A DNA stretch of 64,000 nucleotides from Oceanobacter mangrovi (GTDB lineage Bacteria; Pseudomonadota; Gammaproteobacteria; Pseudomonadales; Oceanobacteraceae): the NCBI RefSeq assembly GCF_019740315.1, contig NZ_JAHXZR010000003.1, positions 248,001-312,000 on the forward strand, given 5' to 3'. The translations under genes and the position numbers were made by a program. The notes beneath the pieces were generated by a model that did no database searches, was not told the DNA's origin, and worked only from the letters and a program-made list of their open reading frames with translations. Positions 24,681-33,382 of this stretch are shown one piece after another; the stretch's first letter is position 1, and every line of letters starts with the position of its first letter.

Positions 24681-27320
24681 ATGCCGACCATGACTGACGT
24701 TATTCTCGCCACCAAACTGTTTGCCCCGGCCGCGCGTCCGGGGCAGGTCGCCCGCCCGGCATTGCTGCAGCGGCTGGCCAGCGGTCTGCATGGTCACCTG
24801 ACGCTGATCTCGGCACCGGCAGGATTTGGCAAAAGTACCTTGCTGGCAGAATTTGCCCGCGGCTCGGGTTGTCAGGTCGGCTGGCTGTCACTGGAAACCG
24901 CCGACAGTTCGCCGAAACGTTTTTTCCACTATCTGATCGCCGCCCTGCAACGGCTTGAGACTGACTTCGGGCAGTCGTTATTGGCCGCGTTATTATCCCC
25001 TGAACAAGCGCTCGATGAACGCTGGCTGACCCGCTTGCTGAATGAGCTGACGCAGTTGGCCAGCCCCACCATGCTGGTGCTGGACGATTACCACTGTCTC
25101 GACAACCGTGAGCTGGAGCAATGGCTGGGCTGGCTGATTGAACGTCTGCCAGGCCAATGTCACCTGGCCATTGCCAGTCGCGAAGACCCGGGGCTGCCGT
25201 TATCGCGCTGGCGTATGCGCGGCTTGCTGAACGAACTGCGGCAGCCCGATCTGCGTTTTGATGAACAGGAAACCAGCCAGTTTTTCCACTCCACCATGGC
25301 GCTGAATTTGTCGCCGCAGGCAATTTCTACGCTGGCGGATTGTACTGAAGGCTGGATCGCCGGACTGCAGCTGGCCGGCTTATCGTTGCAGGGCCATGCC
25401 GACGCAGAGTCCTTTGTGCAACAGTTTTCCGGCACCAACCGTTTTGTACTGGACTATCTGCTGGAAGAAGTGCTGCAACAACTGACCCCGGAACAACGCC
25501 ATTTTCTGCTCACCACCTCGGTGCTGGAGCGGCTCGAAGCCAGCTTGTGTGATGCTGTTACGGCGGCTGCAGACGGCGACAGCCTGGCCATGCTGCAGTG
25601 GCTGGAAAGCAATAACCTGTTTCTGATTCCACTCGACAGTCAGCGCCGCTGGTACCGTTATCACCATCTGTTTGCCGAAGTGTTGCGCAATCAGGCTCAG
25701 CTGTCTGAAGCCGGGTTACAACAGCTGCATCGCCGTGCCAGCGGCTGGTATGAACAGCAACAGATGTTCAGCGAAGCCATTGATCACGCGATTCTGGCGG
25801 ATGACGCCCTGGCGGTGGAATTACTGGAACGTTATTGGCCTGGGCTGCGTTTCTATTCGATTGAAAACCTGTTTGTCGACTGGATGGCGCAGTTGCCCGC
25901 CGTCAGTTGGCAGAAGTGTCCGGTGGTCAGCGTCTATTACGGCCTGACGCTGTTGTCGTGGGACGTTGAGCGCGGCTGTCAGATTCTGGCGGATACCCGG
26001 ACGTTGATGGAACAGGCCCCGGATGGCTCCGGTTTGCTGGTACGTAACCGCAACGCCTTTGCCTCGGTGGCTGGTATTCTGGCGATTGGTGATGCCTACA
26101 TGGCCGGTTCCCGTCGTGATATGCCTGCCGTGTTACAGGCCTGCCAGCAGGCGCTGCAGTTATTACCAGCGACGGATTATGTCTGGCGCGGGGCGGCTGC
26201 GGCGATGCAAGGCATGGTGCAGTGGGCGGCTGGTGAACTGGCCCGGGCAGCGGCCGGTTTGCGGCTCAGTGTCGGCGATATGCTCAGATCCGGCGATCTC
26301 AGTGCCCGGCTGGCGGCCAGCTATGTACTGTCTGACATCCTGATTCAGCAGGGTGATCTGCAGCAGGCTGAGCAGGAGAATGAACAGGCGTTAGCCGCCT
26401 TGCAACAGCATGACCAACCGCTGTTGCAGGCCTGTGCGGATACCTGGGTGATCAAGGCGGAACTGGCGCTGGAGCGGTCCGGGCTGGTTGCGGCAGAAGA
26501 ACATTTACAGGCTGCGGAAGCGCTTGGTCTGGCTGCGCGGTTACCACAGTCGGCTCGCCACGCTCCGCTGGTTCGTAGCCGGATTGCACTGGCACGTGGT
26601 GATTTTGACGCAGCTGGCCGTTGGCTCGACGAAGCGGATGCCCTGCATGTTGACTGCCCGACGCCGGATGTGCGGCCGCTTCACTGTTGGCGCGCGCGGC
26701 TGTGGATTGAGAGCGGCCAGCTGCATCGGGTACAGCAGTGGGCCGACGCTCAGGCTTTGGGTCTGCAACTGCAACCGGCTTATTTTCGGGAGTTTGAATT
26801 TCTGACGCTGGTACGGCAGCAACTGGCCTTGCAGCAACCGGTAACGGCTGTTTTGCTGGAGTGGTTGGCTCTGGCACAACAACAACAGCGGCTGGCCAGT
26901 CAGCTCGACCTGCAACTGCTGCTGGCGCTGGGCTGGTTGCAGCAGGGGGATGAGCAGCAGGCCGCCACGTGCTGGCAGCAAGCACAGCGGTTGTCGCAGC
27001 AAACCGGCTTACAACAGCCGCTGCAGCAGCGCCTGTTTGAACCCTTGCAACAGCGGTTTGGCAGCAGCCAGAACATCAGTTCCCGGCCGTCAGCTGTTCA
27101 GGTGATCGCAGTGGAACAGCCAGAATCCCTCAGCAACCGTGAGCTGGATGTACTCAGATTGCTGGACTCCGAACTCAGTGGCCCACAAATCGCCGATCAG
27201 CTGTTTATCTCGTTGAATACCTTTCGTAGCCACAACAAGAACATCTACGCCAAGCTGGCGGTTAACAGCCGTCAGGGTGCCATTCGCAAGGCCAAAAGCC
27301 TCGGCTTGCTGGTTGAATGA
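24681..27320 (+). CDS. MalT-type LuxR-family transcriptional activator
   Basis: A protein of 879 residues, of the large ATP-binding LuxR class. Residues 40-300 form a STAND ATPase: Walker A SAPAGFGKST (43-52) and a Walker B-like MLVLDDYHCLD (~130). A long TPR-like helical region follows (about 330-790). The last 65 residues form a LuxR helix-turn-helix: LSNRELDVLRLLDSELSGPQIADQLFISLNTFRSHNKNIYAKL. Such proteins act as ligand-gated activators like MalT. Start could also be at 24690. It follows the kinase gene by 85 bases on the same strand; the genes after it (porin-like protein, oxidoreductase) are its likely target operon by position. Confidence 0.9.
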   Translation: MPTMTDVILATKLFAPAARPGQVARPALLQRLASGLHGHLTLISAPAGFGKSTLLAEFARGSGCQVGWLSLETADSSPKRFFHYLIAALQRLETDFGQSLLAALLSPEQALDERWLTRLLNELTQLASPTMLVLDDYHCLDNRELEQWLGWLIERLPGQCHLAIASREDPGLPLSRWRMRGLLNELRQPDLRFDEQETSQFFHSTMALNLSPQAISTLADCTEGWIAGLQLAGLSLQGHADAESFVQQFSGTNRFVLDYLLEEVLQQLTPEQRHFLLTTSVLERLEASLCDAVTAAADGDSLAMLQWLESNNLFLIPLDSQRRWYRYHHLFAEVLRNQAQLSEAGLQQLHRRASGWYEQQQMFSEAIDHAILADDALAVELLERYWPGLRFYSIENLFVDWMAQLPAVSWQKCPVVSVYYGLTLLSWDVERGCQILADTRTLMEQAPDGSGLLVRNRNAFASVAGILAIGDAYMAGSRRDMPAVLQACQQALQLLPATDYVWRGAAAAMQGMVQWAAGELARAAAGLRLSVGDMLRSGDLSARLAASYVLSDILIQQGDLQQAEQENEQALAALQQHDQPLLQACADTWVIKAELALERSGLVAAEEHLQAAEALGLAARLPQSARHAPLVRSRIALARGDFDAAGRWLDEADALHVDCPTPDVRPLHCWRARLWIESGQLHRVQQWADAQALGLQLQPAYFREFEFLTLVRQQLALQQPVTAVLLEWLALAQQQQRLASQLDLQLLLALGWLQQGDEQQAATCWQQAQRLSQQTGLQQPLQQRLFEPLQQRFGSSQNISSRPSAVQVIAVEQPESLSNRELDVLRLLDSELSGPQIADQLFISLNTFRSHNKNIYAKLAVNSRQGAIRKAKSLGLLVE

Positions 27321-27479
27321 GGCCGCTGCATCACCGGGGCCGTGATCCTGGTTAATGTGAGCGCCACAAAATCACATCGTTAATCACATCATCTGGCGAT
27401 GTGGCCTGCGGCCGTAATTTCTAATCTGTCCCTGTTCATTCAACACCTTCCAGAACCTTCAAGTACAAGGACAGCAACG

Positions 27480-28055
27480 ATGAAATTTTCACCAACTTCT
27501 GCGGCCCATATGGCTGCGATAACCACGCTTATCAGCCTGGCGGCGTTCACATCTCCCCTCGCCAATGCGGTGGAATGGGACGGCAGCATCAACCTGCTGC
27601 TGGGCAGCAAACAGCTCGACAGTGATGACTGGCCAGGCATGGACCAGCAAGGTTCAATGTTGCTGACCTTTGATATTCGCCCGGCGGCCAGCCCGGTGGC
27701 GCTGGCGGCAGACCTGATGTTTTCGGCCGAAGAAAAAGGCGATATCACTGCCGGAACCGCCGAGCTGCATCTGGGGCCACGCTGGTATATCGATAACAGC
27801 AGTGCTTTTACCCCTTATCTGGGTGCCGGGGTGGTGGCGGTAAACGTACTGATTGAAAACGATGATGACGATATTGCCGACAAGGAAGACAGTGGTAACG
27901 GCTGGTGGGCCGGAGCCGGTGTGCGTTACCAGTTTGATGAGCACTTTCAGGCGGTACTGGACGTCCGTTATTCGGATGCCACTGTCACCATTGATGATAA
28001 CGAGCGCCAGGCGGGTGGTAGCAACTTCGCCATCGGTGCTGGTTATCGCTGGTAA
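27480..28055 (+). CDS. Outer-membrane beta-barrel protein
   Basis: A 191-residue protein with a signal peptide (residues 1-28, ending PLANA). The mature part consists of alternating beta-strands with the Gly/aromatic pattern of small OmpW/OmpA-barrel-like proteins (INLLLGSKQL, AELHLGPRWYID, TPYLGAGVVAV, WWAGAGVRYQF) and ends in Arg-Trp, an aromatic terminus used by the BAM machine. An acidic loop ENDDDDIADKED is unusual and might bind cations. The next gene begins 11 bases after the stop. Confidence 0.75.
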   Translation: MKFSPTSAAHMAAITTLISLAAFTSPLANAVEWDGSINLLLGSKQLDSDDWPGMDQQGSMLLTFDIRPAASPVALAADLMFSAEEKGDITAGTAELHLGPRWYIDNSSAFTPYLGAGVVAVNVLIENDDDDIADKEDSGNGWWAGAGVRYQFDEHFQAVLDVRYSDATVTIDDNERQAGGSNFAIGAGYRW

Positions 28056-28065
28056 GGAGCACGGG

Positions 28066-28317
28066 ATGACGATCACAGCCCGACCTTATTGCATTGAAGT
28101 GGCAGGACAGCTGAATGCCGTGCTGCACCGTCCGGCACTGGCGCAATGTGCCTGTCAGGTGCTGGCCGACACGACCAGGATTCATACCCCGGAACTGGAT
28201 CAGGCAGCCCTGTTCGGGCTGTTGCGGCAATTGCGGGATCTGGGCCTGACCTTGCTGTCGCTGAATCCGCTGTCAGCCACATCCACTCAGCCTGTTAACC
28301 GGGAGGACAACCCATGA
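28066..28317 (+). CDS. Small hypothetical protein (83 aa) between barrel and oxidoreductase genes
   Basis: An 83-residue soluble product with AAGGAGCACGGG before its ATG. Its stop overlaps the next gene's start by 4 bases (ATGA), so translation is coupled and coding is likely. No known motif; the sequence LDQAALFGLLRQLRDLGLTLLSLNPL suggests a helical C-terminal half. Confidence 0.6.
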   Translation: MTITARPYCIEVAGQLNAVLHRPALAQCACQVLADTTRIHTPELDQAALFGLLRQLRDLGLTLLSLNPLSATSTQPVNREDNP

Positions 28318-29312
28318 ATACCATGACAACCGCTGAATTTATGGAATATGGCGGCCCCGAACAGGTCAGTCTGCAGCAGCGGCCGATGCCCTCTGTCGGT
28401 GCTGATCAGCTGTTGGTCAAAACACTGGCTACCACGGTTTCGGCCGCTGACAGTCGTATTCGCAGTCTCACCGTACCGAAAGGTTATGGCCTGATCATGC
28501 GGCTGATGTTTGGACTCTGTCGGCCACGCATCCGCGTGCTGGGAACCGAAATGGTTGGCGAGGTTGTCGCTGTCGGCAACCGGGTCAGCCGTTTTCAATG
28601 CGGTGATCTGGTGGTTGGCTACAGCGGCAGCAAACTCGGCTGCCATGCCGAGTATCGGCTGTTTCGGGAAACCGATGCGGTGATACCCAAACCAGCCCGG
28701 CTGGCAGTAGATGAAGCCGCCGCACTGGCCTTTGGTGGTACCGCCGCGCTGGATTTTCTGGTCAACAAAGGCCGTTTGCAGGCTGGCGAAAAGGTGTTGG
28801 TGATTGGTGCCGCCGGGGCAGTAGGCAGTGCTGCTGTGCAGCTGGCACATCATTTGGGCGCCGAGGTCACAGCGGTTTGCAGTGCTGCCAATGCTGAACT
28901 GGTGCGTAGTCTCGGTACTGCTGACGTGATCGACTATCAGCAGCAGGACCCGCTCGAACAGGCCGAGCGCTACGACGTGATTTTTGATGCTGTTGGCGGT
29001 AATACCATTGAGAGACTGGAATGGGCCCTGAAACCGTCAGGTCGGGCTTTATTGGTGGTCGCTGACTTGCCAATTACCCTGAAGGCGACTTTCCACAAGG
29101 CTCTGGCTGGCAAGCAACTGATTGCCGGAGTCGCCAGCGAATCTGCCGAGGTGTTGCAGCAGCTGGGAAAGCAGGTGGCTGAAGGAGCATTGGTGCCGGT
29201 GATTGACGGCATTTATTCCTTCAGCGAGATAGCTGATGCCCATCGGCGTACCGACAGTGGTCACAAGCGCGGTAGTGTGGTGGTGAGAGTGACAGCTTTG
29301 TCCGCTCTGTAA
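28314..29312 (+). CDS. MDR-family NAD(P)-dependent oxidoreductase (quinone oxidoreductase-like)
   Basis: A 332-residue medium-chain dehydrogenase/reductase. The N-terminal GroES-like domain (GTEMVGEVVAVGNRVSRFQCGDLVVG, about 80-105) and the nucleotide-binding domain (VLVIGAAGAVGSAAVQLAHHLGAEVTAV, about 160-190) are present. The structural zinc Cys cluster of alcohol dehydrogenases is absent, as in quinone oxidoreductases and enoyl reductases. The substrate cannot be told. It is the last gene of a three-gene unit. Confidence 0.85.
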   Translation: MNTMTTAEFMEYGGPEQVSLQQRPMPSVGADQLLVKTLATTVSAADSRIRSLTVPKGYGLIMRLMFGLCRPRIRVLGTEMVGEVVAVGNRVSRFQCGDLVVGYSGSKLGCHAEYRLFRETDAVIPKPARLAVDEAAALAFGGTAALDFLVNKGRLQAGEKVLVIGAAGAVGSAAVQLAHHLGAEVTAVCSAANAELVRSLGTADVIDYQQQDPLEQAERYDVIFDAVGGNTIERLEWALKPSGRALLVVADLPITLKATFHKALAGKQLIAGVASESAEVLQQLGKQVAEGALVPVIDGIYSFSEIADAHRRTDSGHKRGSVVVRVTALSAL

Positions 29313-29547
29313 TGAGTATTTTAAAAATCTGAAGGTTTTTTGATCTGGCGACATTGATTGTCGCTCAATTCCAAAAGCAGGTGTGGCCCGACACGGAAGA
29401 TAAGGGTCCATTCCTGCGCTCTGGTTCCAGGTTGTCAGCTTTCCCGTTTTGCCGCTACGCCAGCCACTATGGCTGGAGACGGGAACTGTCTGGGTCGTCG
29501 TCAGAGGCGGGGTTTCTTTGTTTGATACAAGTGACCGGAATAGAGCC
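29313..29547. other. Intergenic leader with a nested hairpin before the second binding-protein gene
   Basis: The only structure is a two-part hairpin: CCAGCC-actat-GGCTGG (29460-29476), enclosed by CCCGT (29443-29447) and ACGGG (29479-29483). It lies 65 bases before the start codon at 29548 on the same strand. No riboswitch class is recognised. Confidence 0.4.
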
Positions 29548-30534
29548 ATGTTCAAACCCGCTTTCAAACCCTTGCTGCTGGCAGCTGCTCTGGCTACCAG
29601 TTCGTTGGTAAGTCCTGTACAGGCCTCTACCATAGCCAATAATCAGTGCATGGATGTACGCCTCGGCCAGGTTGCCTGGACCGACTTGCAGGTCGTTACC
29701 GAAATTGCCGATACCTTACTGACTCGTCTGGGGTATCAGCCGCAAGTGCGGGATATGGATTCACTGGGCGACCTTTACAAAGCCATGTCTGATGACCAGC
29801 TTGATGTGTTTATGGGTTATTGGCTGCCATCACAGCAGACCATGGCGGCGCCTTACATGCAGAAAGGTGATTTTGAAACCCTGACAACCAATCTGGAACA
29901 GGCCCAAATGACGCTGGCGGTACCGGATTATGTGTATCAACAGGGGATTCACAGTCTGGCCGATCTGGCTACTCACAAGGACAAGTTTGAAGGCCGCATT
30001 TACGGTGCTGAAGCGGGTAGTAGTGCCCATCGGGCGATCCAGAGAATGATCGACAGCAACGCCTATGGGCTGGGTAGCTTCAAGCTGATTGAAACCTCCG
30101 AACGCATCATGCTGGCGCAACTGAACGGCCGTATCAAAAAAGGCGATTGGGTGGTGATTCTGGGATGGTCGCCACATCCAATGAACAAGAACTTCGATAT
30201 TCGTTACCTGTCCGGTGGTGATGAGTTTTTTGGCCCCAATTCGGGTAAGGCCACGGTGGCTACCAATGTGCGGCCGGAGTTTGACCAGAGTTGCCAGAAT
30301 GTCACCAAGCTGCTGCGTAACCTGCAGTTTGATGCAGGTGTGGAAGAAGCCATCATGGATCAGGTCAGCAATGGCTTTGTACCTCTGGAGCGTGCGGTAC
30401 GGATCTGGATGAACAAGAATCCGCAGCAATTACAGCAGTGGCTTTCTGGTGTAACGACCGTTAGTGGTGACAAGCCGGATGCCTTTGCGCTGGCTGAATC
30501 GCTGAAGGTCGGCTGGGGCAAGCTGGAAGACTGA
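29548..30534 (+). CDS. Second periplasmic quaternary-amine binding protein
   Basis: A 328-residue protein with signal peptide (MFKPAFKPLLLAAALATSSLVSPVQA). It is a paralogue of the protein at 12118-13095: it shares RLGQVAWTDLQVVTEIADTLL, MGYWLPSQQ, FKLIETSERIMLAQLNGRIKKGDWVVILGWSPHPMNKNFDI and the C-terminal NGFVPLERAVRIWMNKN. Trp residues of the aromatic cage are kept, but WMPAN is WLPSQ here, so ligand preference may differ. No permease or ATPase gene lies nearby. It is followed by a 690-base gene-free stretch and then a BCCT transporter. Carnitine, choline, betaine or trigonelline are all possible ligands. Confidence 0.85.
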   Translation: MFKPAFKPLLLAAALATSSLVSPVQASTIANNQCMDVRLGQVAWTDLQVVTEIADTLLTRLGYQPQVRDMDSLGDLYKAMSDDQLDVFMGYWLPSQQTMAAPYMQKGDFETLTTNLEQAQMTLAVPDYVYQQGIHSLADLATHKDKFEGRIYGAEAGSSAHRAIQRMIDSNAYGLGSFKLIETSERIMLAQLNGRIKKGDWVVILGWSPHPMNKNFDIRYLSGGDEFFGPNSGKATVATNVRPEFDQSCQNVTKLLRNLQFDAGVEEAIMDQVSNGFVPLERAVRIWMNKNPQQLQQWLSGVTTVSGDKPDAFALAESLKVGWGKLED

Positions 30535-31223
30535 TCGGCTTTTTCCTCTTATTCCCATACCTCCGGGTATTCTCGCTCCCGCGCTCTGCGTGGGAACGCC
30601 TCTGCGGTTGTCGTGAACAAGCCTGACGGGTGAGTGAGCGTCTGGCCGCATATGCAGGCCAGACGCCTGCGCTCCCAGACTTTCTTATTCTCTCAACTCA
30701 TTGCCAAAACAAGAAACGCCGGAATGCAGGCATGGCCTGACCAGCTTCATAGTCTAGTGGGTTTGTATTCACAGACTCTGGCGTAGCCAGCTAACAGCCG
30801 TAAGGCTGAGGAACCCCGCTACAGGCGGATAACCACCCGTAGCGGAGGGGAAGCAGCCAATCAGGAATCGGCTACTGAAATTCAATCAACAACATCGCTG
30901 TCATCAAGGTATCCAAAAGCACGCCGGCTGTTTTCTTTATCAGCGTCAGGCAGTGACGTTTTGGAGAGATTTCGGCAATTGCTGAATTGGCCAGCGCCGC
31001 TGGTGTCAGTGAGTGTCTGGCCAATTCCACATTTTTGTAACCAAACACGCCACCCGGCTGACAAAGCGTCCAATACCGGTTGGTTCCAGATTTTTCGAGT
31101 GGTATACCATAATACACAACATCGCTAACATGAGTCTCAGAAGCTCTGATCCCGCTACCACAGGGCTTCTGGATTAAAAAAATCCAACATCCGTCGAGAC
31201 GGATTCAAAGGGAGCACGGATTG
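30535..31223. other. 690-base gene-free stretch with repeats, operator and structured leader
   Basis: It holds a palindromic element of the CTCGCTCCCGCGCTCTGCGT type (30571-30600), a hairpin-rich part around 30780-30850 (CAGCCGTAAGGCTG and others), the GntR-type operator at 31100-31115, and two hairpins before the transporter gene: AGAAGCTCTG/CAGGGCTTCT (31139-31170) and GGATT/AATCC (31171-31185). GGGAG (31211-31215) is the ribosome site of the transporter gene. Confidence 0.5.
31100..31115. promoter_or_regulatory. Operator 1, TGGTATACCATAATAC
   Basis: Copy 1 of a 16-base site with a 10-base perfect palindrome core TGGTATACCA. It lies 109 bases before the BCCT transporter start. The core has the form of GntR/FadR-subfamily operators, and a GntR/FCD gene is in the same cluster. 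Confidence 0.75.
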
Positions 31224-32852
31224 ATGCAACCCCAGAATATGTTAGTTAGCAGCGGCATGTTTGCTGGTATGCACAAGGGGATGAGTATTGCGGCAAAGGC
31301 CATGATTCTGGCTTTTGTACTCTTTACTGTCCTCAATGTGGACCTCGCCAGCAGCGTTTATAGCGATATCAAAAGCTGGATTCAGACAACCCTGAACTGG
31401 TACTACGTCACTGTGGTGAGCGTGGTGTTGTTCTTCTCTATCTGGGTGGCTTTCAGCCGTTACGGCAACATCCGCCTGGGTGCGGATGATGAGCGTCCCG
31501 AGTTCAGCTTCTTCACCTGGTTTTCCATGTTGTTCAGCTGCGCCATCGGCGTGGGCATTCTGTTCTGGAGTATTGCCGAGCCGATCTATCATCTGCAGGG
31601 CAACCCCTTTATCGAAATGGCCGGTATCGCCGCCGGTACCCCGGAAGCTGCTCAGGTGGCACTGCGTATCACCCTGTTCCACTGGGGGCTGCATGGCTGG
31701 GCCATCTACATCATCGTTGGTTTGATGATTGGTTATTTCTCCTGTCGTCGTGGTCTGCCAATGACCATTCGCTCGGCGCTGTATCCAATTCTGGGCGACA
31801 AGATCTATGGTCCGGTTGGCCATGCGGTCGATCTGCTGGCGATTTTCAGCACCCTGTTTGGTACCGCTACCGCATTGGGTCTGGGCGTATCCCAGATGAA
31901 TGCCGGTCTGAACTATCTGTTCGGTATTGAGGTTTCAAAAACCACCCAGGTCATTCTGATCGCTGTTATCTCCATCATTGCGACCCTCTCTACCATGAGT
32001 GGTCTGCAGCGTGGCATTCGTTTGCTGAGCGTCTGGAACATCCGTCTGAGCCTGATTCTGATCGGCTTCTTTGTGATTGCCGGCCCTACCGTGTATCTGC
32101 TGGGTCTGGTGCCAACCAGCATTGGTGACTACCTGTGGAACGTGATTCCAATGGGTTTCTGGACTGATCCGGATCCAAAAGGCCAATGGCAGGGCTGGTG
32201 GACCATCTTCTATTGGGGCTGGTGGCTGTCCTGGGGTCCGCTGGTAGGTATCTTTATTGCCCGTATTTCCCGTGGCCGTACTATCCGTGAGTTCCTGCTG
32301 TCTGCGCTGATTATCCCGCCTCTGGGTGGCTTCCTGTGGATCATTGCTTTTGGCGGTACCGCCATGCATATCGAACTCTACGGTGCCGGTGGCATTGTCG
32401 ATGCGGTCAATAACAACATGACCATGGCGCTGTATCACACCATTGAAGCGATTGGTGTGGATTCCCTGACCTGGCCGATGGCGGCACTGGCAACCCTGAT
32501 GATTGTTACCTGGTTCGTCACTTCAGCGGACTCCGGCACCCTGGTGATTGCCACCATCCTGTCGATGGGCGCCAAAGAGCCACCAATGTCACTGCGCATT
32601 ATCTGGGGTCTGCTGTTGGGTGCGGTTGCCGCCGTACTGTTGCTGGCCGGTGGTCTGAAAGCCCTGCAATCTGCCACTATCGCTGCGGCCTTGCCGTTCT
32701 CGGCAGTGCTGCTGGTGATGTGTGTGGCGCTGGTGAAAGGTTTCCGTGATGAACGCGAAGGTGTGTTCTACGGCGAAACCGACCTGGCCAATCCGGATGT
32801 GCTGAAAGATGACGAAGGTGGTTTGGTGACTGCTGAAGCATCCAAGGCCTGA
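31224..32852 (+). CDS. BCCT-family betaine/choline/carnitine-type transporter
   Basis: A 542-residue, 12-helix secondary transporter of the inner membrane. Family marks are seen in FSCAIGVGILFWSIAEPIYHLQ (near residues 105-125), the substrate-site helix FYWGWWLSWGPLVGIFIARISRGRTIREF (about 330-358), and TWFVTSADSGTLVI. Trp-rich helix 8 forms the box for quaternary ammonium groups. ATG 31224 follows GGGAG; a TTG three bases earlier is less likely. There is no long C-terminal osmosensing domain, so it is probably a nutrient importer rather than an osmotic one. The shared operator with the catabolic genes points to import of the pathway's N-methylated substrate. A strong terminator follows. Confidence 0.93.
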   Translation: MQPQNMLVSSGMFAGMHKGMSIAAKAMILAFVLFTVLNVDLASSVYSDIKSWIQTTLNWYYVTVVSVVLFFSIWVAFSRYGNIRLGADDERPEFSFFTWFSMLFSCAIGVGILFWSIAEPIYHLQGNPFIEMAGIAAGTPEAAQVALRITLFHWGLHGWAIYIIVGLMIGYFSCRRGLPMTIRSALYPILGDKIYGPVGHAVDLLAIFSTLFGTATALGLGVSQMNAGLNYLFGIEVSKTTQVILIAVISIIATLSTMSGLQRGIRLLSVWNIRLSLILIGFFVIAGPTVYLLGLVPTSIGDYLWNVIPMGFWTDPDPKGQWQGWWTIFYWGWWLSWGPLVGIFIARISRGRTIREFLLSALIIPPLGGFLWIIAFGGTAMHIELYGAGGIVDAVNNNMTMALYHTIEAIGVDSLTWPMAALATLMIVTWFVTSADSGTLVIATILSMGAKEPPMSLRIIWGLLLGAVAAVLLLAGGLKALQSATIAAALPFSAVLLVMCVALVKGFRDEREGVFYGETDLANPDVLKDDEGGLVTAEASKA

Positions 32853-32886
32853 TAGCCCGATTTAAACAAGCGATAAGCCTCCGCTT

Positions 32887-32913
32887 AGCCACGACTCTGT
32901 CGTGGCTTTTTTT
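32887..32913 (+). terminator. Rho-independent terminator after the BCCT gene
   Basis: Perfect 9-bp stem AGCCACGAC-tct-GTCGTGGCT followed by a run of T (32907-32913). Confidence 0.92.
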
Positions 32914-33027
32914 ATGGCTGGAATTTTCTTTCTCGTTCCCAGGCTCCTTCTTGTTCCCGGGCTCCTGTGAGGCAATGCTCCTGAGCAGGAACGCTCCTGA
33001 ATAGAAGCGCTCTCTGCCATTATTTAT

Positions 33028-33318
33028 TTACATCCCTTTCAATATCAGGATATGCGCTCTGGCAACCTCAATACGATGCTGGCGGGCGTGTTGATATTCC
33101 TCGGACTGATAACAGGCCATGGCCTGTTCATAACTGTCGAATTCAAACACCACAGCGCGGTCCGGAACTCGCTCAAAACCTTCCAGGCAGGTCATTTGCT
33201 GGCCGCGGGCAAGAATACGGGCACCGTATTTCTGTAATGCCAACGGCGACTTTTCCATATAACGGGCATATTGCTCAGGCTCATCAATTTCTACAAAAGC
33301 AATCCAATACGCTTTCAT
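33028..33318 (-). CDS. DUF1330-family small protein
   Basis: A 96-residue ferredoxin-like-fold protein (MKAYWIAFVEIDEPEQYARYMEKSPLALQKYGARILARG ... VFEFDSYEQAMACYQSEEYQ), the usual pattern of DUF1330, related to ABM monooxygenase/NIPSNAP folds. AAGGAG precedes the ATG at 33318; an upstream open extension to 33600 runs over the operator and is not real. It is divergent from the ribBA-like gene with only 64 bases between, and operator 2 lies in that gap, so both are controlled from one site. Its role in the pathway is unknown; binding or isomerising a small intermediate is possible. Confidence 0.8.
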   Translation of the reverse strand: MKAYWIAFVEIDEPEQYARYMEKSPLALQKYGARILARGQQMTCLEGFERVPDRAVVFEFDSYEQAMACYQSEEYQHARQHRIEVARAHILILKGM

Positions 33319-33338
33319 CGTATGCTCCTTATTGTATT

Positions 33339-33354
33339 TGGTATACCATAATAC
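33339..33354. promoter_or_regulatory. Operator 2, TGGTATACCATAATAC
   Basis: Between the divergent DUF1330 and ribBA-like genes. Here the palindrome is extended: outer arms TTGTATT and AATACAA flank the TGGTATACCA core (33332-33356). The site would overlap or abut both promoters, as expected for a repressor. Confidence 0.8.
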
Positions 33355-33382
33355 AAACAATAATCGCGAGATGGTAATCGAT

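Noticed and set aside
30872-31117. 81-codon minus-strand frame over operator 1 (starting MYYGIP)
   Set aside because: Its N terminus is just the operator sequence translated; the same start appears at operator 3, showing it is regulatory DNA rather than a gene.
33319-33382. FMN riboswitch before the ribBA-like gene
   Set aside because: The gap between the two divergent genes is only 64 bases and is filled by operator 2; there is no room for the FMN aptamer.
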